A stretch of 36,493 bases of DNA from Prevotellaceae bacterium (GTDB taxonomy: Bacteria > Bacteroidota > Bacteroidia > Bacteroidales > UBA932), in assembly GCA_031270845.1 (NCBI GenBank), contig JAISXF010000033.1:1-36493 (forward strand). The letters are read 5' to 3'. The notes below the pieces were generated by a model, which saw only the letters and a program-made list of their open reading frames with translations, did no database searches and was not told where the DNA came from. Made by a program: the position numbers and the translations under genes. This document shows positions 25,424 to 31,584 of the stretch, one piece after another (the first letter of the stretch is position 1; the number at the start of each line of letters is the position of its first letter).

Positions 25424-26515
25424 ATGACGTTAAACCATTTATCCATCACAAACTTTAAAAATATTGAAGCGTCCGAGCTTGATTTTTCGGCGAATCTAAA
25501 CTGTATCGTCGGCGATAATGGCGCGGGGAAAACCAATTTGCTGGATGCCATTTATTATTTATCGATGGCCAAAAGTTGCTTTGGCGGAAGCGATAACCTG
25601 CATATCCGCCACAACGAACCGTTTTTTTTGCTGCAAGGCCGGTATCAGCGGAATGGCGACGAAACGGTTATTTCGTGCGGAATGCAACGCGGGGAAGGAA
25701 AAGTACTCAAGCGCGACGGTAAAACCTACGACCGCCTGTCCGATCATTTGGGGTTTATTCCGCTGGTTATTATTTCGCCTGCCGATAATGAACTGATAAA
25801 CGAAGCCGGCGAAGAACGCCGAAAATACCTGAACACCCTGCTGGTGCAAATCGACCGCGAATACTTACATGCCTTAACCCGTTACAATCATCTGCTCGCG
25901 CAGCGCAATAAACTGCTTAAGACGCCGGCAGGCGCCGGCTCCGACCTGCTGCATGCGTTCGACGAGCAACTTGCGCCTCCGGCACAGCTTATTTATGCCC
26001 GCCGAAAGGCACTGATAACCGGACTGCAACCGTTTTTTACAGCCCTCTATAAGACCCTCTCGGAAAACAAAGAGCAGGTTACGCTCGTATATCGTTCGGC
26101 GTTAGACGATGCGCCGCTCGGCGAATTGCTGCGTGCCAATGCCGAACGCGACCGTATAATGCAGCATACCACCGTCGGCATTCATCGCGACGACATCGCC
26201 ATGCAGCTTGGCGGCTATGCCCTGCGGCGAATCGGCTCGCAAGGGCAGCAGAAGACTTTTCTTATAGCTCTCAAATTAGCGCAATACGAATATCTCAAGC
26301 AATACAACGGCTGCCAGCCTCTTTTGCTGCTCGATGATATTTTTGACAAGCTCGACGAGCGCCGTGTCGAGCAATTGATAACCTTAGTCGCCCACGAGAC
26401 ATTCGGTCAAATCTTTTTAACCGACAGTAACAAAATCCGGCTTAATCATATAGTCGCGGAACTCACGCAGGAATACTGTATCTTCCATACCAACGCCGGC
26501 AGCTTCTCTTTTTAA
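25424..26515 (+). CDS. recF: DNA replication and repair protein RecF
   Basis: SMC-like ATPase that helps load RecA at gapped DNA with RecO and RecR. The 363-aa product opens with LSITNFKNIEASELDFSANLN and Walker A GDNGAGKT at residues 30-37. The ABC signature region is RIGSQGQQKTFLIALKLAQ near 266-284, and Walker B LLLLDDIFDKLD is near 300-311, followed by the D-loop and the IFLTDS switch. Length is usual for the family. It starts 73 bp after the tRNA. The next 570 bp carry no gene, only repeats, before a converging gene. Confidence 0.97.
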   Translation: MTLNHLSITNFKNIEASELDFSANLNCIVGDNGAGKTNLLDAIYYLSMAKSCFGGSDNLHIRHNEPFFLLQGRYQRNGDETVISCGMQRGEGKVLKRDGKTYDRLSDHLGFIPLVIISPADNELINEAGEERRKYLNTLLVQIDREYLHALTRYNHLLAQRNKLLKTPAGAGSDLLHAFDEQLAPPAQLIYARRKALITGLQPFFTALYKTLSENKEQVTLVYRSALDDAPLGELLRANAERDRIMQHTTVGIHRDDIAMQLGGYALRRIGSQGQQKTFLIALKLAQYEYLKQYNGCQPLLLLDDIFDKLDERRVEQLITLVAHETFGQIFLTDSNKIRLNHIVAELTQEYCIFHTNAGSFSF

Positions 26516-26556
26516 TTACGAATTACGAATTACGAATTACGTGAGAACATAGACGT

Positions 26557-26656
26557 GAGAACATAGACGGAAGACAAAAGACAATAGACAAAGAAAAGGG
26601 ACGAACCGATGTGTTCGCCCCTTTTCTTTGTCTATTGTCTAAAAGTCTATGTTCTC
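26557..26656. repeat. about 45-bp-arm inverted repeat
   Basis: Left arm 26557-26606 and right arm 26613-26656 pair over nearly their whole length, with a 6-nt loop CGATGT. The outer part is GAGAACATAGAC/GTCTATGTTCTC and the inner part AGACAATAGACAAAGAAAAG with its complement. The tip GGGACGAAC/GTTCGCCCC has one mismatch. The only sizeable irregularity is a bulge near 26569-26576. It lies between converging recF and the LRR gene and could stop transcription from both sides. Confidence 0.85.
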
Positions 26657-26747
26657 AAAGTCTAAAACTCTCAACTTTCAACTCTCAACTTGTGTCATTT
26701 TGGCAGAGCATAGAGTATTTTGTGCCGTTTTGACAGGAAAGTACCTT

Positions 26748-26905
26748 CTGCCGACCGGCAGAACCTACTTTTCGACCCAAATATACCTTCTGCCGGTCGG
26801 CAGAACCTGCTTTTCGACCCAAAAGTACCTTCTGCCGGTCGGCAGCACCTACTTTCCGGTCGGAAAGCCCCTTTTGCCGGTCGGCAGCACCTTCCCGCGG
26901 CTCGG
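26748..26905. repeat. tandem dyad array, 21-bp period, GC-rich
   Basis: CTGCCG-GT-CGGCAG-type palindromes alternate with CTTTTCG/CTTTCCG-GT-CGGAAAG-type ones, making a 42-bp double unit. Centres are at 26754.5, 26775.5, 26796.5, 26817.5, 26838.5, 26859.5 and 26880.5, a strict 21 bp; the eighth position (26901.5) is degenerate. Where the stem changes on one side (CTTTT to CTTTCC) the other side tends to change with it, as at 26852-26867. Confidence 0.88.
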
Positions 26906-27083
26906 CGAGGCTATTTTTCCGGTATTTTTGTCTATTATCTAAACGTCTTCTGTCTTTGTTCCCGTCGCAACGCTCAACTCTCAACTAAAAAAAGGGGCGA
27001 ACACACCGGTTCGCCCCTACTGTCTTATGTCTATTGTCTAAAAGTCTCAAAGTCTATTGTTCTTACGTAATTAAAATGCGTAA

Positions 27084-29255
27084 TTAATTCGAATAAATTA
27101 CCGACCAGCTGCCGGCGAGGAGAGGGTTGCTTCCTAAGGTACCGGAGTTGTAGTCGCCATAGCCGGTGGAGCCAGCCTTCGGGTTGGCGGCGATAAAAAC
27201 ATTTCCGCCGCCGGGGTGAAGCGTGCCGAATAAATCATTGAGTGCATCGGCAGTGAAAAGGTTGCTTTGTACGGACAAGACTGCTAGATTGGTATTACTG
27301 CTTAAATTTAATGCGGACAATTGATTATTTTGACAGTACATATTAACTAGCGCGGAATTACTGCTTACGTTTAATGAGGACAATTGATTATTGGAACAGG
27401 ACAAGTGATTTAGTGCGATATTATTGCTTACGTCCAATGAGGACAATTGATTATTGAAACAACTCAATCCAATTAGCGCGGTATTCTGCGTTATGTCCAA
27501 TGTGTCCAATTGATTCTGGTCACAGCCCAAGTAAGTTAGCGCGGTATTCTGACTTACGTTCAATTCGGTCAGTTGGTTGCTGGGACAACTCAAATACGTT
27601 AGCGAGGTGCACTGCGTTACGTCCAACGCCGTTAAGCTATTATTATTACAGCTTAAATCGGTAATTGCCGTTGCCTGCGCGGTAATGGTATAGGGCGGAG
27701 TGCCACCGACGAAGGTATGATTTTTAGTGCCGGTGCCGGAGGTATAGGTGCTTGTACCATCGCCCCAGTCAATGTATAGGGTGGTGCCGGTGAAATTTGT
27801 AGAGAAAGACACGTTGCTGGATCTGCTGGTGGTCATGCTGAGAAACTCTCCGGCAACGGTAATAACGCCCTGCGTGGTGGTCGTGCCGCAGTTACCGACG
27901 GCGGTTACGGTATAGGAATGTGCGCCAATGGTAGCCGAAGCGGCGGCTGTGCCGGTAATATTTAGTGTCGGAGCATTCCAGGTGTAGCCCAGGCCGGCGG
28001 GCAAGCCCTCGACGGTAACGGTAGTAACATTGGTTGTGCCGTAAGTAATTGTTTCGGTTAGCGACTGCCCTAATGCTATTGTCTGGACATCGGTTCCCTG
28101 CGCAGACAGTAAGGCCACAACCGGCGCCGTCGTAGCGCCGATGGTAACGCACGTATCGGCATAGCACCCGAAGGCATTCCACGCCCGCACGCAGACGGTT
28201 ACGCTGCCCGATTCGGGCATCCGCACCGTGAAGGTGCTGTCGCCGGAAGGCGTGCAGTATTCCACCGTTGGAAATTCGCAATCAACTTCCGTCGGCGTGT
28301 CGTTCCCCGTCAAATACGGATTATGCGAAGAACCGGTAACCGTCTGCGTAAAGCAATACGAGCTGCCGCTGCCGGCGGAGGCGGTAAGAATAAAGGTGCT
28401 GTCGGCGCAGTACGTCGCCGGCGGGCTGATAAACACCGGCACCGGCGGCGGCACCACCGTAACCGTAACAGGCGCGCCGGTGGCGGTGCAGCCGGCGGCG
28501 GTCATTATATCTATAGTATAACCGGTAGTCGCCGTTGGCGAGAAGGTCGCGGAGTTCGCCGTTATCCACGTAGCGCCGTTGTCGAAACTGTAGGAGGCGG
28601 CGCCGGCGGTGGCGGTGAGCGTCGTCGTATCACCGGCACAAATACTGTCAGGCGCGGCAGAGAGTATCGGCGTGGCGGGCGGCGCGGGAATTAATCCCGG
28701 GCAGCCGGTGGCATCGGTCAGGGCGGTGATGCAGCCCGTATAGCGCCGGGTGGGTTCGGCAATGGAGCCGTTAATCTCAAAGGGAGGCGTGCCGTGCAGC
28801 TCGTAGAACCCGGCGCCGACGGTGGCATTCGGCGGATAGTCGGACACGTAAGCGCACCAGTTGAATTTGGTACCGGACAGGTCGCTGCTGAGCGTAACGG
28901 TGAGCGTTGAGCTGAAGGGCGCCGTGGGCGTTCCCTTTAAATAAAAGCCGCGCCCGTTGAGCGTGCCGGCAACAATGCTCCCCGTGCCGGCATCGACAAC
29001 GGCGGCGGTAAGCGAAGCCGGCGCCCAGGAGCCCAGCGTTCCATCGGAGCCCACGGGCTGGTAATCGACAAACACCCACACCGTATCGCGGTGGCGGGGC
29101 GGCGTGGGGGCGGCGTCCCAATAGACCTTAAAGGTAACGGTGGGCGGCGTAGCCGCATAGTCGGCACTAATGTGAGTGATTTCGGCCACGCGCGTTTGCC
29201 CGAAGGCCGGAGAGAGGGAGAGCGCTAAAACGGAGATTAAGAAAAGTTGTTTCAT
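27084..29255 (-). CDS. secreted Ig-like/leucine-rich-repeat surface protein
   Basis: A 723-aa exported protein from the ATG at 29255, which opens a clean signal peptide (MKQLFLISVLALSLSPAFGQ). An ATG at 29279 would add eight residues. The mature part has Pro/Thr-rich Ig- or PKD-like segments (about 20-470; CAGDTTTLTATAG, YIDWGDGTSTYTSGTGT). At least six tandem 21-residue leucine-rich repeats follow, of the form LTYLSCPSNQLTELNVSQNT, each with a Cys at the fifth position in most copies. It ends LLAGSWSVIYSN, with no recognisable type IX sorting domain. Such repeats occur in Bacteroidota surface proteins for binding; the ligand is unknown. Codon composition changes from GC-rich in the front half to AT-richer in the repeats. 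Confidence 0.85.
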   Translation of the reverse strand: MKQLFLISVLALSLSPAFGQTRVAEITHISADYAATPPTVTFKVYWDAAPTPPRHRDTVWVFVDYQPVGSDGTLGSWAPASLTAAVVDAGTGSIVAGTLNGRGFYLKGTPTAPFSSTLTVTLSSDLSGTKFNWCAYVSDYPPNATVGAGFYELHGTPPFEINGSIAEPTRRYTGCITALTDATGCPGLIPAPPATPILSAAPDSICAGDTTTLTATAGAASYSFDNGATWITANSATFSPTATTGYTIDIMTAAGCTATGAPVTVTVVPPPVPVFISPPATYCADSTFILTASAGSGSSYCFTQTVTGSSHNPYLTGNDTPTEVDCEFPTVEYCTPSGDSTFTVRMPESGSVTVCVRAWNAFGCYADTCVTIGATTAPVVALLSAQGTDVQTIALGQSLTETITYGTTNVTTVTVEGLPAGLGYTWNAPTLNITGTAAASATIGAHSYTVTAVGNCGTTTTQGVITVAGEFLSMTTSRSSNVSFSTNFTGTTLYIDWGDGTSTYTSGTGTKNHTFVGGTPPYTITAQATAITDLSCNNNSLTALDVTQCTSLTYLSCPSNQLTELNVSQNTALTYLGCDQNQLDTLDITQNTALIGLSCFNNQLSSLDVSNNIALNHLSCSNNQLSSLNVSSNSALVNMYCQNNQLSALNLSSNTNLAVLSVQSNLFTADALNDLFGTLHPGGGNVFIAANPKAGSTGYGDYNSGTLGSNPLLAGSWSVIYSN

Positions 29256-29303
29256 TATCTGCATTGTATTTTTGAACATCTGTTTATATTAAAAAAAGAA
29301 ATG

Positions 29304-29311
29304 CAAAGGTA
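29304..29311 (-). promoter_or_regulatory. -7 box of the LRR protein gene
   Basis: Minus-strand TACCTTTG 49 bp before the preferred ATG at 29255; no TTTG at the -33 position. Confidence 0.55.
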
Positions 29312-29383
29312 AGAAATTAATTACGAATTACGGCTTACGAGGGGAGTTAAGAACTAAGAGTTGGCTTACGCCGGATGAATTAC

Positions 29384-29612
29384 GAAATACATAATGTATT
29401 TCCTCTCTCGCACCGTGCGGGGAACCAATGACACTGTGTTGTTGCTCTCTCGCACCGTGCGGGGAACCAACAACACAGTGTTGTTGCTCTCTCGCACGGT
29501 GCGGGGAACCAATGACACTGTGTTGTTGCTCTCTCGCACCGTGCGGGGAACCAATGACACTGTGTTGTTGCTCTCTCGCACGGTGCGGGGAACCAATGAC
29601 ACTGTGTTGTTC
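29384..29612. repeat. tandem dyad array, 42-bp unit with 21-bp dyad spacing
   Basis: Five 42-bp units start at 29403, 29445, 29487, 29529 and 29571. Each has a CGCACCGTGCG dyad (CGCACGGTGCG in units 3 and 5: only the central base flips) and an AATGACACTGTGTTGTT dyad (AACAACACAGTGTTGTT in unit 2, fully paired). Centres run 29414, 29435, 29456 ... 29603, every 21 bp. A different dyad, GAAATACATAATGTATTTC, is centred at 29393, exactly one more step to the left. AATTACG copies precede the array (about 29320-29337) and CGTAATT copies follow it (29612-29646), in inverted orientation. Confidence 0.92.
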
Positions 29613-29690
29613 GTAATTTGTAATTCGTAATTCGTAATTCGTAATTTTAAATTGTGCATAAGTTTCTAATAACTTTCACGCGATAACTTT

Positions 29691-29698
29691 TACCTTTG
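29691..29698 (+). promoter_or_regulatory. -7 box of the nucleoside phosphorylase gene
   Basis: TACCTTTG 17 bp before the ATG at 29716; the transcript would have a leader of roughly 10 nt. The -33 box is unclear (TTTC at 29663-29666). Confidence 0.6.
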
Positions 29699-29715
29699 TT
29701 ATAAAAAAGAAAGAT

Positions 29716-30582
29716 ATGAATCGTATTCCTTCATCCGAATTAATTATTAATGACGATGGCAGCATTTTCCACCTGCACCTCAAGCCGCATCAAATCGCCG
29801 ATACCATCCTGCTGGTGGGCGACCCCGGACGGGTAGCCATGCTCGCCGCTTACTTCGACCGGATAGACTGCCGCGCCGAGAACCGCGAATTTGTCTCCGT
29901 CACGGGTGCCTTCCGGGGCAGGCCGCTGACAGCGCTCTCGACAGGCATCGGTACCGATAATATTGATATTGTCGTCAACGAGCTGGACGCGCTGGCGAAT
30001 ATTGATTTTGAAACGCGCACCGTCAAGCCGCAACACCGCACGCTGACCCTGCTTCGGTTAGGCACTTCGGGCGCCCTGCAGGCCGATATTGCGGTGGGCG
30101 ACCTGGTGTTTTCCGACATCTCTATCGGCTTCGACGGGCTGCTGAACTTCTACGCCCGCCGCAACGACGTGTGCCTGCCGGACTACGAAGCGGCATTCGT
30201 CGAACACATGCACTGGAACCCGCAACTCGCCGCGCCGTATTTTATTCCGGCCTCCGACAGGCTTGCCGCCCTCTTTGCCGGCGACACCATTCGCGGCATC
30301 ACCATCTCGGCGCCCGGTTTCTACGGGCCGCAAGGCCGTGTGCTCCGCCTGCCGCTGGCCGACGCGCAAATGAACGACCGCATCGAGCAGTTTTCGTTCC
30401 GCGACCGGCGTATCACCAATTTTGAAATGGAAAGCTCGGCGCTGGCCGGACTGGCGAAACTGCTGGGGCATGAAGCCGGCACAATCTGCTGCATCATCGC
30501 CAACCGCGTTACGAAAACCGCCCTGCCCGACTACCATGCGCATGTCCGGCGGATGGTTGAGATGGCTTTGGAAAAATTATAA
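29716..30582 (+). CDS. nucleoside phosphorylase (uridine phosphorylase-like)
   Basis: Phosphorolysis of nucleosides to base and (deoxy)ribose-1-phosphate, for salvage. The 288-aa product belongs to the PNP/UDP superfamily. It has the phosphate-binding GDPGR at residues 35-39, STGIGTDNIDIVVNEL near 76-91, LLRLGTSGALQADIAVGD near 113-130, and the ribose-binding FEMESSALAGLAKLLGHEAG around residue 236. The pattern is closer to uridine phosphorylase than to purine enzymes, but substrate choice cannot be settled by eye. It is followed after 11 nt by the SirB1-like gene. Confidence 0.9.
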   Translation: MNRIPSSELIINDDGSIFHLHLKPHQIADTILLVGDPGRVAMLAAYFDRIDCRAENREFVSVTGAFRGRPLTALSTGIGTDNIDIVVNELDALANIDFETRTVKPQHRTLTLLRLGTSGALQADIAVGDLVFSDISIGFDGLLNFYARRNDVCLPDYEAAFVEHMHWNPQLAAPYFIPASDRLAALFAGDTIRGITISAPGFYGPQGRVLRLPLADAQMNDRIEQFSFRDRRITNFEMESSALAGLAKLLGHEAGTICCIIANRVTKTALPDYHAHVRRMVEMALEKL

Positions 30583-30593
30583 ATTATGCCTTT

Positions 30594-31448
30594 ATGTTAC
30601 ATGCATTATTAATTTTGCTCGATGACCCGGATACCGTGGTGTTCGATGCGGTAGCCGAACGTTTTTTGGAAGAAGGACGGAAAACGATACCGCTTTTGGA
30701 GAAGGTGCTGGCGGAAAACCATGACGAGCACGTGCGCGAACGTATTCAGACACTGATCCGGCAAATACGCGCGAAAGAAGTGCAGGACGGCCTGCAACAG
30801 TGGCTCGACGGCACGTACCACGACCTGCTGGAAGGCGCCTACTGGATTGCCCGGCAGCACTACCCGGCGCTGCAGTGGAATATGCTGCAGCGCGACCTCG
30901 ACAATATCCTGAAAGATATTATCGTCTGCACTTCCGACGACTCCCTGCCGATGCTCAACAAGCTGACGATTTTCAACCAGCTCTTCTACCAGACGCACGG
31001 CTTCAAGCGCACATCGGAGACCTTGAACCCGCTGTACTGCTTTATCAACCGATTAGTCGAAACGCAGCACGGCAATGCGGTTTCGCTCGGGACGCTCTAT
31101 CTCTATCTTGCGCAGCAAAACGGCTGGCCGCTGTACGGCGTGTGCCTGCCCGATATTTTCCTGATTGCCTACACCGGCGAGGCCGGCGAGGTGCTGTGCT
31201 ACATCAACCCGTTTAACAACGGGCTGTGGGCGGGCAAGTCGTCGGTAACCGCCTACCTTGAGCAGCGCGGTATCGAACCCCGCCCGGAGTACTACCGGCC
31301 ATGCGACAATGTAACGGTGATTTTGCGATTGCTCGAATATACGATTTATACGTTTGAGCAGGAAGGGAAGACGGCGCAGGCCGCGAAGTTCAGAGAATTG
31401 CTGCCGCTTTTCGGAAGCCGTACCACGCATTTTCTCGAGGGGTTATAA
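30594..31448 (+). CDS. SirB1-like transglutaminase-fold protein
   Basis: A 284-aa protein with a helical, HEAT-like N-terminus (residues 1-70, VAERFLEEGRKTIPLLEKVL). The transglutaminase-like core-2/SirB1 domain follows; its typical block is HGNAVSLGTLYLYLAQQNGWPLYGVCLPDIFLIAY at about 158-192. At the place where many relatives have a GHF histidine, this one reads PDIFL, so enzymatic activity is doubtful. The family's role is unsettled. It shares a transcript with the nucleoside phosphorylase, and its stop codon abuts the hairpin of the candidate small RNA. Confidence 0.82.
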   Translation: MLHALLILLDDPDTVVFDAVAERFLEEGRKTIPLLEKVLAENHDEHVRERIQTLIRQIRAKEVQDGLQQWLDGTYHDLLEGAYWIARQHYPALQWNMLQRDLDNILKDIIVCTSDDSLPMLNKLTIFNQLFYQTHGFKRTSETLNPLYCFINRLVETQHGNAVSLGTLYLYLAQQNGWPLYGVCLPDIFLIAYTGEAGEVLCYINPFNNGLWAGKSSVTAYLEQRGIEPRPEYYRPCDNVTVILRLLEYTIYTFEQEGKTAQAAKFRELLPLFGSRTTHFLEGL

Positions 31449-31479
31449 AAACAAGACAGGGATTTGCATCCCTGTCTTG
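31447..31479 (-). terminator. intrinsic terminator of the small RNA (and clpB)
   Basis: CAAGACAGGGAT/ATCCCTGTCTTG, a perfect 12-bp stem (31452-31463 with 31468-31479) with a 4-nt loop, followed on the minus strand by TTTTT. The plus strand has no U-tract after it, so it is oriented for minus-strand transcripts, though it may also slow the plus-strand one. Confidence 0.85.
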
Positions 31480-31527
31480 CCTTTAACCTAACCTAAAATT
31501 TAACCCATGGAAACTATGTCTTTTTCC
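31447..31527 (-). ncRNA. candidate small RNA, about 80 nt
   Basis: Reading the minus strand: a perfect TACCTTTG box (31533-31540), then a transcript that would start near 31527 inside or just after a GGAAA...TTTCC hairpin (about 31510-31528). A single-stranded purine/T-rich stretch without an open frame of note follows (GGGTTAAATTTTAGGTTAGG), and then a 12-bp terminator hairpin followed by TTTTT. It sits between the converging SirB1-like and clpB genes. It could instead be the 3' end of the clpB transcript, but the internal promoter box argues for an independent RNA. I do not match it to a named family. Confidence 0.6.
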
Positions 31528-31532
31528 GTGTG

Positions 31533-31540
31533 CAAAGGTA
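31533..31540 (-). promoter_or_regulatory. -7 box of the candidate small RNA
   Basis: Perfect TACCTTTG on the minus strand, in the 136-bp gap after clpB, pointing away from clpB to a terminator about 60-80 bp further on. No TTTG at -33. Confidence 0.6.
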
Positions 31541-31584
31541 CTGCCTGTTTACCAATAAATAATTAAGCGTACTTTAAATTGTCT

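Larger units (their letters stand above)
26516..27083. repeat. composite intergenic repeat block
   Basis: No gene. In order: four AATTACG copies after the recF stop; two GAGAACATAGAC copies; a very large hairpin (26557-26606 with 26613-26656); CTCTCAACTTTCAACTCTCAACT; a dyad array; a second hairpin with the same GGGGCGAAC stem (26993-27002 with 27009-27018); a second copy of TCTATTGTCTAAAAGTCT; and CGTAATT near the end. The outer AATTACG/CGTAATT runs and the two GGGGCGAAC hairpins give the block a rough inverted symmetry around the array. Open frames inside it are repeat artefacts. Confidence 0.85.

Noticed and set aside
26649-27070. Plus-strand open frames encoding repeats such as YLLPVGRT and GRQNLLFDP (and a minus-strand counterpart)
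   Set aside because: The array period (21 or 42 bp) is a multiple of three, so frames stay open on both strands by default; no promoter or start context, and the translation is pure repeat.
27084-27200. Type IX sorting domain at the end of the LRR protein
   Set aside because: The last residues (GSNPLLAGSWSVIYSN) lack the conserved strands and the terminal Lys/Arg pattern of known sorting domains.
29366-29659. Open frames on both strands through the 42-bp array (NNTVSLVPRTVRES and LSRTVRGTNDTV repeats)
   Set aside because: Open in several frames at once for the same reason; the DNA-level dyad symmetry explains the pattern better than protein coding.
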